Assembly (NCBI RefSeq): GCF_010378095.1
Contig: NZ_WNJL01000011.1
Coordinates: 204,940-268,939 of the forward strand
DNA length: 64,000 nucleotides
DNA from: Acidithiobacillus ferrianus
GTDB lineage: Bacteria > Pseudomonadota > Gammaproteobacteria > Acidithiobacillales > Acidithiobacillaceae
Reading direction: 5' to 3'
The notes below the pieces were generated by a model. That model saw nothing but the letters and a program-made list of their open reading frames with translations, did no database searches and had not been told where the DNA came from. Both the position numbers and the translations under genes were made by a program. Every line of letters starts with the position of its first letter. Positions within the stretch are counted from its first letter, which is position 1. Below are positions 8,315 through 17,800 of this stretch, piece by piece.

Positions 8315-10262
8315 TTTCTGTGTCGCCGCCAGCCTTTTTATACTGACCATTGCTCTCGGTATGTTGCAGCAAGGCAGGCTGGCGCGCGTGACCCTGATTT
8401 TGGGTGTGCTGGCTGCACTCATTGGCAGCGCCACCAGCTTACCGGGTGGTTCGGCGACCGGTGTGATGTGGTCGCTAGGCGATATGGCCGTGACCTGGCA
8501 GCTTCAGCCATCCGCCGCCTGGCTGCTGTTCTGGGGCGGGCTGACGGCGCTGGCGGCTTTCCTTTCTCCCGGTCGCGCCAAAAACCCGGCCATCTGGATG
8601 GCCGGTGCGGCAGTCGCCCTGCTGGGCAGTCTCGGCGTTGCCGGTTTACAGGAGGGTGTTTCTTTTCTGATTGCCTGGGAGTTTTTGAGTTTCGGCGGCG
8701 CGATCATGCTCCTCGCCGACGGTCTGCAGGAAGCTCAACGCGGCGGGCAGGCCAGCCTGTACATGCTGGCGCTGCTGGAGATCGGCGCGGTGGCGCTGTT
8801 GCTCTGCCTGGTCCTGCTCGGCGCGCAGGATACGGACTTTACGGGCTGGGCGGCAAGCTGGGCCACTTACGGCGGGGCGGCCTTCGGGGTGGCGGTACTG
8901 TTCATTATTGGCTTCGGCGCCAAGCTCGGTATTCTGCCCTTTTATGAATGGTATCCGGGTGCTTACGGGAGTGGCAGCGGTGCCTCCGGGGCGCTGCTTT
9001 CCGGCGTTGTGTTGAACGTCGCGTATTTTGCCCTGGGACGGGCCATGCTCGACTGGTTGCCGGTCAGTGCCACCACGGGCGTGGGCATTTTGCTGGTGTC
9101 CCTGGGGACGCTATCCGCCATCCTCGCTATTCTCTACGCCTTTCAACAGGAAGACTGGCGACGCCTGCTGGCCTTTTCCACGGCGGAAAATGCGGGGCTG
9201 GCGGTGGTCGCTCTGGGTGCCGCCGCCCTGTTCCGGGCGGATGGCCTGTCTCTGCTGATGACGCTGGCCTGGACGGTAGGCCTGATTCATCTCGGCGGCC
9301 ATAGTCTGGCCAAAGGCGCGATGATGCTGAGCGCCGACCGGGTGGCTGCGGTGCGGGGCAATTATCAGATCGCGCAGAGCCGGGTACTGGCCCTCGCCCC
9401 CTGGACCCTGGGCATCGGTGCGCTGTTCGGGGCCATGAGCCTCGCCGCCATGCCGCCTATGGCGGGTTTTGCCAGTGAATGGTATCTCTTCCAGACCGTG
9501 TTTCAGGATTTCCATCTGACCTCTTCTGCCGCGCGGGTGACCCTGGCGCTGGGCGGTGCCGGTCTCGCCCTGACGGCGGCCATCGCCCTGGCGACCATGG
9601 TCAAAGTCTTCGGCATCGGCCTGCTCGGACGGGAGGAAAATCCAGCCGAAGTCACGGGACGCTGGCCGATTCTGGGTCTGGGTCTTTTGGTGCTGGCCTA
9701 TGCCGTGGCTCTGCCATGGACATTGGCGGCGCTGGTCCGGGACAACTGGCTCGCTGTCCCCGCCGCCGTGGCCGCCATGGTGCGCGGCCCGATACTGGTG
9801 CCACTCACGCTCCATTTCGCCTTCATTTCGCCACCCCTGCTGTTGCTCACGGGGCTCTTGCTGGCGCTGATTCCCTTGGGTCTGCTCGGCTGGAGCCATC
9901 GCCGTCACGGTCGCCGCCGGGTACCGGTATGGGGTCACGGTCTGCGCCGTATACCGGCGGAGAACGCCATCACCGCGCTGGCGTTCTCCAACGCGTTGCG
10001 GGAGTTTTACAGCTTTGTGTATCGACCCGGCACCAACACGCGAAAACAGCATACGGAACGCGAATATTTCGTGCACACTCTGCAATTTAACTACAGTCAA
10101 GCGCCCGTCTTCGGGCCCTGGTTATTCCGCCCGGTGGTACGCCTGGTACAGAAGCTCAGCGACCGGATCGGTCTGACTTTACAGAACGGCTCGCTCAACG
10201 CCTATCTCGCTTATATCGGGATATTGTTAATCGTTATTTTTGCCAGTGTCTTTTATTTGTAA
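8301..10262 (+). CDS. HyfB-like proton-translocating subunit (NuoL family)
   Basis: 653 residues, close to HyfB (672), with about 16 hydrophobic segments. Core motif FGAKLGILPFYEWYPGAYG near residues 205-223 and the HSLAKGAMML motif near residues 334-343 mark the antiporter-type subunit. A C-terminal amphipathic/soluble tail and final membrane helix (about 570-653) are as in HyfB/NuoL. ATG at 8301 follows AGGGGGG; the frame extends back to 8154 inside the fusion gene, but that part is not coding. This is the last of six cluster genes; in canonical hyf operons hyfB comes near the front, so the order is rearranged. Confidence 0.85.
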   Translation: MVLDSFCVAASLFILTIALGMLQQGRLARVTLILGVLAALIGSATSLPGGSATGVMWSLGDMAVTWQLQPSAAWLLFWGGLTALAAFLSPGRAKNPAIWMAGAAVALLGSLGVAGLQEGVSFLIAWEFLSFGGAIMLLADGLQEAQRGGQASLYMLALLEIGAVALLLCLVLLGAQDTDFTGWAASWATYGGAAFGVAVLFIIGFGAKLGILPFYEWYPGAYGSGSGASGALLSGVVLNVAYFALGRAMLDWLPVSATTGVGILLVSLGTLSAILAILYAFQQEDWRRLLAFSTAENAGLAVVALGAAALFRADGLSLLMTLAWTVGLIHLGGHSLAKGAMMLSADRVAAVRGNYQIAQSRVLALAPWTLGIGALFGAMSLAAMPPMAGFASEWYLFQTVFQDFHLTSSAARVTLALGGAGLALTAAIALATMVKVFGIGLLGREENPAEVTGRWPILGLGLLVLAYAVALPWTLAALVRDNWLAVPAAVAAMVRGPILVPLTLHFAFISPPLLLLTGLLLALIPLGLLGWSHRRHGRRRVPVWGHGLRRIPAENAITALAFSNALREFYSFVYRPGTNTRKQHTEREYFVHTLQFNYSQAPVFGPWLFRPVVRLVQKLSDRIGLTLQNGSLNAYLAYIGILLIVIFASVFYL

Positions 10263-10277
10263 CGTGAAGGAGTAAAG

Positions 10278-10655
10278 ATGTTCGCCACTTTCGGCTTTAT
10301 TGCCCTGTTCGCCGTGCTCGGCGCCTGGGCGCGTTATGGACAGACCCTGCTGGTGCAGACGGTATTCGGCCGCGGATTTCCCTGGGCCACCCTGAGCATC
10401 AATGTCCTGGGCTGTTTTATCATGGGTTTTCTGTTTTTCGAGACCCTGGAACGTATTTCTGTGAGTCCGGAATTGCGCACGGGCATACTCACCGGTGGAT
10501 TGGGCGCCTACACCACTTTTTCGACATTCTCCCTCGAAACCCTGGTGCTTTTTGAAAATGGCGAGGCCATCAAGGGCCTGCTGTACATGTTCATGTCGCT
10601 GTTTCTGTGCGTCGGCGCCGCTTTTGCCGGGGCCTGGGTTTCCCGCAATATCTGA
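10278..10655 (+). CDS. crcB: CrcB/Fluc fluoride ion channel
   Basis: 125 residues with four membrane segments, the standard CrcB length. The motif GGLGAYTTFSTFSLE near residues 75-89 and INVLGCF near residues 39-45 are the conserved pore motifs. CrcB exports fluoride that enters as HF, which matters especially at acid pH. ATG follows AAGGAG and lies 15 bases after the HyfB-like stop, so it probably belongs to the same transcript. There is no room for a fluoride riboswitch in that gap. Confidence 0.92.
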   Translation: MFATFGFIALFAVLGAWARYGQTLLVQTVFGRGFPWATLSINVLGCFIMGFLFFETLERISVSPELRTGILTGGLGAYTTFSTFSLETLVLFENGEAIKGLLYMFMSLFLCVGAAFAGAWVSRNI

Positions 10656-10665
10656 GAGGTGCATC

Positions 10666-10983
10666 ATGACGACCGTATCCGTAGTACGTATTTATATTAA
10701 GGAAGGCGACAAGCATGGCGGCCACAATCTCATGGAGGAGATTTTCCGCATGCTCCACGATCAGTACAAGGTGCATGGCGTTACCGCCTTTCGCGGCATC
10801 GCGGGCTTTGGCAGCAAAGGGCTAGTGCATGCCGACGATGTCCTGCGCCTCAATGTGCATCTGCCGCTGGTACTGGAATTTTTTGACGCACCGGAGACCG
10901 TGGATGCGGTGATGCCGCGCCTGCGGGAGTTGGTGCCACCAAGCCATATCCTGCGCTGGCAAGCCGATTGCGACTGCGAATGA
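10666..10983 (+). CDS. DUF190 protein (PII-like fold family)
   Basis: 105 residues. The pattern VRIYIKEGDKHGGHNLMEEI, then GVTAFRGIAGFGSKG and PLVLEFFDAPE is typical of DUF190, small proteins often found beside crcB. Their role is not firmly established; a PII-like regulatory function in fluoride or nucleotide sensing is suspected from the fold. ATG at 10666 follows GAGAGGTG and is 10 bases after the crcB stop. The in-frame extension back to 10495 overlaps crcB and is not used. Confidence 0.85.
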   Translation: MTTVSVVRIYIKEGDKHGGHNLMEEIFRMLHDQYKVHGVTAFRGIAGFGSKGLVHADDVLRLNVHLPLVLEFFDAPETVDAVMPRLRELVPPSHILRWQADCDCE

Positions 10984-11037
10984 ATGCACATCCCGCCTCT
11001 GTCTCTCTGGCCCGACTGCCGGGGACTCCCGGGAAGT

Positions 11038-11063
11038 TTGCAGGGCGCGCGCTGTTCTATACT
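11038..11063 (+). promoter_or_regulatory. Possible promoter for cfa
   Basis: TATACT at 11058-11063 is a good -10 box. The nearest -35-like hexamer, TTGCAG at 11038-11043, is only 14 bases upstream, which is short, so this may depend on an activator or another sigma factor. It would give a leader of about 65 bases. Confidence 0.3.
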
Positions 11064-11133
11064 TGAGCCAGGGCGGGTCCGACCATCGCCGAAGGTCCCG
11101 CCATCCATACCGGATCAGGACAGGAGCCTCAAC

Positions 11134-12387
11134 ATGAAGGATCTACGCACCAACTTTTTGGACCATGTCAAGAAAAATCTGGGCGGGAAGCCGCTGCCGC
11201 TGCGCATCATCTTCTGGGATGGCCACGAATACGCCTTCAGCGAACAGGTGCTGGTCACCATGCGCCTGCATTCCGCCAGGCACGTCACCAACCTGCTCAT
11301 GGGCAATGCGATCGATGTGCTGGGCGAAGGGTATGTGGAGGGCAGCATCGGCCTCGACGGCCGCTACCAAGATATTCTGGCCGTCGCGGAAGCGTTGAAT
11401 CGCGCCTTCCCCGCCAAAAAACCAAAAACCGGCTTTCTACGCAGGGCCTTGCACAGCAAGTCCAGGGATGCCGAGGCCATTCACTATCACTATGATGTCT
11501 CCAATGCCTTCTATCAACTCTGGCTGGATCGCAACATGGTCTATTCCTGCGCCTACTTCAAGACCGGTGCGGAGGATATCGACACCGCGCAAGCACAAAA
11601 ACTGGATCACATTTGCCGCAAACTGCATCTGCAGCCCGACGAAAAGCTCCTCGACATCGGCTGCGGCTGGGGCGGTTTACTCGTCTGGGCGGCGAAACAC
11701 TATGCCATTCAAGGCGTCGGCATCACCCTCAGTCAGGAACAGTTCGCTTACGCCAGGGAGCGTGTGGAACGGGAAGGACTGACGGATCGCATAGAGATTC
11801 GCCTGCAGGATTACCGCGATATCCCGGAACGCGATTTTTTCGACAAGGTGTCTTCCGTGGGCATGTTCGAGCACGTCGGCCGCGCCAAGCTGGGCGAATA
11901 CTTCCAGGTGATCCACCGGGTACTCAAGGAGGGCGGCTGGGTGATGAACCATGGCATCACCGCCAGCCAGCAGGATGACGAGCTAGGCCATCATTCCGGC
12001 AGTGACTTCATGGACAAATACGTTTTCCCCGATGGGGAGATTCCCCACCTGTGGCGGGTAGTGCGCGAGATGGCGGGGCAAGATCTGGAAGTGCTGGATG
12101 TGGAAAACCTCCGCCCTCACTACGCCCAAACCCTCATCCATTGGGTACAGCGATTGGAGGCGCGCAAGGCGGAAGCCATCGCCATGATCGGGGACAAGCG
12201 CTACCGCATCTGGGCCATCTACATGGCCGGCTGCGCCTATGCCTTCTGGCATAACTGGTCCGCCCTGCATCAGATACTGGCCGTCAAGCAATCTCGGGAG
12301 GAACTGACTCCCCGCCCCTGGGAACGTCGTTATCAGTATCAGGAGAACGCATTCCAGTTGGCCGAGCCGGATTGGGGAAACATCTGA
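11134..12387 (+). CDS. cfa: Cyclopropane-fatty-acyl-phospholipid synthase
   Basis: 417 residues (E. coli Cfa 382). An N-terminal domain of about 110 residues is followed by a class I SAM methyltransferase fold with DIGCGWGG near residues 173-180, GITLSQEQ near 195, MFEHVG near 247 and a conserved C-terminal FWHNWSALHQI. The motif HYHYDVSNAFYQLWLD near residues 118-133 is typical. The enzyme transfers a methylene group from S-adenosylmethionine to unsaturated acyl chains in the inner membrane, a known acid-tolerance trait. ATG at 11134 follows CAGGAG. The gene stands alone, with a 150-base upstream gap. Confidence 0.93.
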   Translation: MKDLRTNFLDHVKKNLGGKPLPLRIIFWDGHEYAFSEQVLVTMRLHSARHVTNLLMGNAIDVLGEGYVEGSIGLDGRYQDILAVAEALNRAFPAKKPKTGFLRRALHSKSRDAEAIHYHYDVSNAFYQLWLDRNMVYSCAYFKTGAEDIDTAQAQKLDHICRKLHLQPDEKLLDIGCGWGGLLVWAAKHYAIQGVGITLSQEQFAYARERVEREGLTDRIEIRLQDYRDIPERDFFDKVSSVGMFEHVGRAKLGEYFQVIHRVLKEGGWVMNHGITASQQDDELGHHSGSDFMDKYVFPDGEIPHLWRVVREMAGQDLEVLDVENLRPHYAQTLIHWVQRLEARKAEAIAMIGDKRYRIWAIYMAGCAYAFWHNWSALHQILAVKQSREELTPRPWERRYQYQENAFQLAEPDWGNI

Positions 12388-12612
12388 TGGCCAGAACGAT
12401 GCCTTGCCATCCGCGCCATTAAGTGATTTCATGTCGCCAGGAAGGTGAAAATGCACGAGGCCAGCGCGCGGCTGGGACGTTACGACCGCCAGATATTCGA
12501 GGGTACGCACCGTATTGGTTTTGATTCCACGACCGTCCGGATACCACGCTCCAGGCGGCATCCTGCGCATCGTTTGCGGGGATTCGTGGTCATTCTCAGG
12601 GGGATCTCAACA

Positions 12613-13167
12613 ATGTCGAAAACCGGTCAGCACATGGTGGCAGCGCTGATGACCCTGGCGTGCCTGTCGGGCTGCGCCACGGTGACACCAGTGAGTGGAA
12701 AATTTCCGGATATCTCCCCCATGGCCGCGCAAACCGGCCATTATCAGGGCCAGGAAGTGCGCTGGGGCGGCACACTCATCGATACCCACCCAGAGACCCA
12801 GCAAACCTGCTTTACCGTGCTGGGTGAGCCCTTATCCAGCGATGGTCGGCCCAGATCGGCACGCGGAAAGGCCCACATCGGCCGTTTCATCGCCTGCGCT
12901 CCGGGTTTTTATGACCCGATGCTGTATCGCGCGGGCCGTGAGATTACCTTTATCGGGCGAGTGGAGAGGGTTGTACATCATCAAGTGGGGCAATTCGACT
13001 ATGCCTACCCCGAACTGGCGGCGAGCACCGTTTATCTTTGGCCGATAGAACCGCCGCGCCCGCGGGTGGACGAGCAAGTCTTCATGGGATCCGGTTTTGG
13101 GTTCGGTTACTACCCGGGGTGGTGGTTTGGCCCGGGCTGGGGATACTGGCCCGGCTGGCGCTATTAG
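12613..13167 (+). CDS. slp: Slp-family outer-membrane lipoprotein
   Basis: 184 residues (E. coli Slp 188). A signal peptide ends at lipobox LSGC near residues 17-20. The middle part, GQEVRWGGTLID near residues 46-57 and the GREITFIGRVE block, matches the Slp/YeaY family of starvation-inducible outer-membrane lipoproteins. The last 25 residues are rich in glycine, tryptophan and tyrosine (GWWFGPGWGYWPGW). ATG at 12613 follows CAGGGGG; earlier in-frame codons back to 12445 lack a binding site and a signal sequence. The DUF692 gene follows within 40 bases and may be cotranscribed. Confidence 0.8.
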   Translation: MSKTGQHMVAALMTLACLSGCATVTPVSGKFPDISPMAAQTGHYQGQEVRWGGTLIDTHPETQQTCFTVLGEPLSSDGRPRSARGKAHIGRFIACAPGFYDPMLYRAGREITFIGRVERVVHHQVGQFDYAYPELAASTVYLWPIEPPRPRVDEQVFMGSGFGFGYYPGWWFGPGWGYWPGWRY

Positions 13168-13201
13168 CCCCGCCGTGATTCATTTCTCCAGGTCTGGACG
13201 G

Positions 13202-14062
13202 GTGCCTGAGCGCGATGCCGTCCCCTCCGCGGGGCATCCGATAGGCCCGGGTGCCCTCGGCCTCGGCCTGCGCCGCGAGTTTCTCCAGCAGATCCTCGAT
13301 ACGCCGGGGCACGGGGTGGATTTCTTTGAGCTGGCACCGGAAAACTGGATCGGTTTCGGCGGTCGTCCGGCAGCGCGGCTCCGCGTCCTGACCGAAAAAC
13401 ATCCTTTCATCTGTCATGGGTTGTCTCTCTCCATCGGCGGACCGGCGCCACTGGATATGGAACTCCTGAAGGCCATCCAGGATTTCATGGCCATCCATGG
13501 GATACATCATTACAGCGAACATCTCGCCTACTGCGCCGATCACGGCCAACTCTACGACCTGCTGCCGCTGCCCTTCACGGAGGAGATGGTGCTCCATCTG
13601 GCGCGGCGCATCCGCCGGGTACAGGATTTCCTGCAAAAGCCACTGATCGTCGAAAACACGGCGTACTATGGCGGATTCCACCATAATACCTTGACGGAAC
13701 AGGAGTTTCTGCTGGCGGTGCTGGAAGAGGCGGATTGCCTGCTCCTCCTCGATCTCAACAACCTCCACGTCAACAGCGTCAATCACCACTACGACGCCAC
13801 GGGTTTTCTGCGCGCCCTGCCCGCCGGACGCATCGCCTATCAGCACATCGCCGGCTATGCCCGACACCCACAGGGCTGGCTCATCGACACCCACGATGCG
13901 GCGGTGGACACACCGGTCTGGGAATTGCTACGCCTCAGCGCGGATCTCTTCGGCGCCTTGCCCACCCTGCTGGAATGGGACAATCAAATTCCGCCCCTGC
14001 CGCAACTTCTCGGCGAACTCCGGGGCGCACGCCAATCGCGGCCGGCCCGTGGCACCCACTGA
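13202..14062 (+). CDS. DUF692 / MNIO-family putative multinuclear iron oxygenase
   Basis: 286 residues, the usual DUF692 length. Conserved metal-binding pieces are visible in order: CHGLSLSIGG, SEHLAYC, IVENTAYY, LLLDLNNLHVN, YQHIAGY, DTHDAAV and LEWDNQIP. Members of this TIM-barrel family modify cysteines in small ribosomally made peptides and proteins, usually with a DUF2063-type partner. The partner is encoded directly downstream, overlapping by 14 bases. Start chosen at GTG 13202, with AGG about 10 bases upstream; GTG 13175 is possible, and the frame stays open to 13097 inside slp. No cysteine-rich precursor gene is found next to it. Confidence 0.82.
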   Translation: MPERDAVPSAGHPIGPGALGLGLRREFLQQILDTPGHGVDFFELAPENWIGFGGRPAARLRVLTEKHPFICHGLSLSIGGPAPLDMELLKAIQDFMAIHGIHHYSEHLAYCADHGQLYDLLPLPFTEEMVLHLARRIRRVQDFLQKPLIVENTAYYGGFHHNTLTEQEFLLAVLEEADCLLLLDLNNLHVNSVNHHYDATGFLRALPAGRIAYQHIAGYARHPQGWLIDTHDAAVDTPVWELLRLSADLFGALPTLLEWDNQIPPLPQLLGELRGARQSRPARGTH

Positions 14063-14843
14063 ATCCAAAAGCGATCCGGGGTTGATCACGGCCCTCGCCG
14101 CACACCTGCGCGGACCCGCGGACCATGCCTGCCCCCCCGGCTTCGATCCCCAGGCGGCGGGACTCTACCGCGAACTGCTCGTCGCCAACTTCACAACCCC
14201 CTTGCAGGCCTGCTTCCCTCACTGGATACGGGCGATGGGCGAGGCGCAATGGCGGAAATGGCGAGACGCCTTTATCGCCGAACACGCCTGCCGCAGCCCT
14301 TTTTTCCGGCAAATACCGGATGAATTCCTCGCCTATCTCAGCGCCCGTCAGGAAGACCTGACGGCGATACGGCCCTACGCCCTCGAGCTCGCCCACCTGG
14401 AGTGGTTGGAGCTCGCACTGACCGTGGCGGAGGCGGACCCACCGCCTGACCATATGACGCCCGACGGCGATCCTTGGACCGCTCCCGCCGTGCTGAATCC
14501 GGTACATGCCCTACTGCAGTATCGTTACCCGGTACAGCGGCTGATTCTCGAACCCGCCTTCACGGCGGTACCAGCGCTCACAGCGGAATTCAGCCCGCTT
14601 TTTCTCTATCGTGATGCGAAAGACGTCGTGCAGATGATCGTGCTGGATGGCCTTGGCCTCCGCCTTTTCGCCACGCTCCGCGAGAACCCCATGCCCGGCG
14701 CCGCCCTTTTCGCCCAGTGGCGGGAAAGCGGGTTCTTGGAGAAGGGGGCGGATCTGCGCAATCTGGAGACAAGCATACGCGCTTTTCTGCAACGCATGCG
14801 ATCCGCCGGAGCCATCCTCGGCACCTTGCCCGCCGCCGTATGA
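14049..14843 (+). CDS. DUF2063-family partner of DUF692 protein
   Basis: 264 residues. The early pattern LYRELLVANFTTPLQACFP followed by a tryptophan-rich helix (WRKWRDAFIAEH) and the later PVQRLILEP are typical of DUF2063, originally labelled a putative DNA-binding domain but now regarded as a partner that recruits peptide substrate to DUF692 enzymes. GTG at 14049 overlaps the end of the DUF692 gene; the longer frame from 13857 would overlap too far. The stop overlaps the recC start (ATGA), so the pair may be translationally linked to recCBD. Confidence 0.78.
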   Translation: MAPTESKSDPGLITALAAHLRGPADHACPPGFDPQAAGLYRELLVANFTTPLQACFPHWIRAMGEAQWRKWRDAFIAEHACRSPFFRQIPDEFLAYLSARQEDLTAIRPYALELAHLEWLELALTVAEADPPPDHMTPDGDPWTAPAVLNPVHALLQYRYPVQRLILEPAFTAVPALTAEFSPLFLYRDAKDVVQMIVLDGLGLRLFATLRENPMPGAALFAQWRESGFLEKGADLRNLETSIRAFLQRMRSAGAILGTLPAAV

Positions 14844-17800
14844 GCCGTCAGGACATCGAACCGGGCTTCATCGTCCTCCATGGCGACCGCCTGGAGTGGC
14901 TCAGCGATGCCGTTCTGGAGTGGTTGCACGAACACCCGCTGCAAGCGTTGGAAGAGGAAATTTTTCTCGTTCAGAGCAACGGCATCGCCGAGTGGCTGCA
15001 ATGGACCCTGGCGGCCCATGAAGGTATCTGCGCGGCGGTGCGCGTCACCCTGCCAGGGCGCTTTCTCTGGGACAGCTATGGACGGGTGTTGGGTCAAGAC
15101 ATCCTCCCCGCCCGCGCGCCGCTGGACAAGGCACCCCTCACCTGGCGCCTGATGCGCCTCTTGCCGGAACTGCTGCCTCAGACCGATTTCGCCCCCCTAC
15201 GACATTTTCTGGACCGGGTGGCGCAGCCGGATGGCGCGTCGGAGCGGCTTTGGCAAATGGCCGCGCAGATCGCCGATCTCTTCGACCAGTATCAGGTCTA
15301 TCGCGGCGATTGGCTCACGGACTGGGCCGCCGGCCAGTCCCTGCTGCGGCGCGGTGACGGCGAGCGCATGGCCCTGCCCGCCGGTCAAAGCTGGCAACCC
15401 CGGCTCTGGCAGGCATTACGGCGCGACCTGCAACAGAACGGACCGGATCGGGCCCTGGGCCGGGCGCAGGTGCATGACCGGTTCCTCGCCGCCCTGAACG
15501 CCGGGCAGCCTCCTGCGGCACCGTTGCCCCGCCGCGTCACGCTCTTCGGGGCGGCCACTCTGCCGGAACAGAGCCTGACGGCGCTGGCCGCGCTGGGACG
15601 GCGGATGCAGGTGATTCTGGCGGTACCCAACCCTTGTCGCTATCACTGGGCCGACATCGTTTCCGGGCGCGAACTGCTGCGTCGCGAACGCCGCCGCCAG
15701 CCTCTGCGCCACGGTCGCGATCTCTCAAACACCGCGCCGGAAGACTTGCATCAGTTTGGCAATCCGCTCCTCGCCGCCTGGGGTCGTCAGGGTCGTGACT
15801 TTCTCAATCTGTTGGACCAGTGTGACGAAACGATGACGCTGCGGCAGCAGAGCAGCCTTCCACGTATCGATCTTTTCAGCGAGGATCGGGGCGACACTCT
15901 CCTGCGTCAGTTGCAGGTCCGCATCCGTGATCTCGAAGGCGTCAGTCCGCAGACCTGCACGCCGGTAGAGGACGGAGACACCTCCGTGGTCTTTCACATC
16001 GCCCACAGTGCGTTGCGCGAGGTGCAGATTCTCCACGATCAATTGCTGGATCGTTTCGCCACCGGCACACTGCAACCTCGCGACACCATCGTCATGGTGC
16101 CGGAGATCGGCAGCTTCGCCCCCTTGATTCGCGCCACTTTCGATCAATACGCGCGGGACGATGCGCGTTACATCCCTTACCACATCGTCGACTTGCGGGC
16201 CCGCGACGAGCAGCCCGTACTCCAGGCTCTGGACTGGTTGTTGCGCTTGCCGGAGCAGCGCTGTCGACAGAGCGAAATCCGCGATCTCCTCAACTGCCCC
16301 GCCCTGCGTCGACGCTTCGGATGGACGTTGGAAGACCTGCCCATCCTCCAGCACTGGCTGGCCGGCGCGGGTTGGCGCTGGGGCCTTTCGGCGGAACAGC
16401 GCGCCGCGCTGGGTCTGCCCCATTGCGGACCCCAGAATAGCGGCGACTTTGCCCTGCAGCGCCTCTGTCTCGGCTACGCCAACGGCGACGACAGTCATTT
16501 CGCGGAGATCGAAGCCTACGGTGCGGCGGGCGGACTGGATGCCGCGCTCCTCGGACCCCTCAGTCAACTATTGGAAAAACTGGAGCACTGGCAGCACAAT
16601 TTGGTCGAGCCGCTGACGCCGGACCGCTGGGGCGAGACCGCCCGCACCCTGCTCACCGACTTCTTCAGCGCCAGCGATGCCGACGACGAAGTCCTGCTGC
16701 ATCATCTGGAAGAAGCCTTGCGCCTATGGCAGGCGGACTGCGATGCGGCGAATTTCCGCGCAACGCTCCCCCTCGCCGTGTTTCGCGGCGCCTGGCTGGA
16801 GATGCTGGACGCACCGGATTTGGGGCGTAGCTTTCTCGGCGGCGGCGTCACCTTCTGCACCCTTCTGCCCATGCGCGCCGTACCCTATCCGCTGGTCTGC
16901 CTGCTCGGCATGAACGAGGGGGATTATCCCCGACGCAGCCCGCGTCCGGATTTCGATCTCATGGCCCTGCCCGGCATGGCCCGCCCCGGTGACCGCTCCC
17001 GTCGCGACGACGATCGTTATCTGATGCTGGAGGCGTTGCTCGCCGCCCGGCAGGAACTGTACCTCAGTTGGACGGGGCGGGATCAGCGCAACAACCAGGA
17101 GTTGGCGCCCTCCCTGCTGGTGGCCCAGTTGCGGGACACCATTCGCGACGGCTGGCCGCTGTCCGAAGAAGCACGGGAACGTCACGAAAAAAGCGTGCTG
17201 GAAAAACGCACCTTCGTCCATCCGCTCCAACCCTTCAGTCCGGACTATCTGCAAAACAAACAAGGGCTGCGCACCTGGTCCCGCGAATGGTACCCAGCAC
17301 CACGGACGATCGTGGAAGATGCCGGACTCCCTGTCCCGGTGGAGGTCACCCCGCGGCGCCTCGACGCACTGCTGGAGTTTTTCCGCTGGCCGGCGCGCGC
17401 CTTTTATCGGCAACGCCTGCGTACCGTTTTCAGCGCGGTGGATCCAGCGGCGGAAGATGACGAACCCTTCACCCTGGATGGCCTCGAAACCTACCATCTG
17501 CTTGACGACTTGCTCAAGACCACGCAAAAAAACGGCCCTGCGTGCCTTGCCGAAAGGGTGCGGGCGCAGCAACGCAGCGGCCGGTATCCGCTCGCTGGTC
17601 TGGCGGCGAAAACCGCAACCACGCTGTTGGACGAGGCCACCCCCATCCTCACCGCCTGGCGGGAGATCGGCGCGGAATGGATCGCAACACCCCAACGACG
17701 AGTCATCACCCACACCCGCGGGCAAATGTGGCTGGCGGATTGGTTGCCGACCTTGTACCAAAACAGGTCGGGAGATCTCGCCTTCGTCCAGCTCCATGCC

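Noticed and set aside
10263..10277. Fluoride riboswitch before crcB
   Set aside because: Only 15 bases separate crcB from the preceding gene, and no conserved riboswitch core is seen there.
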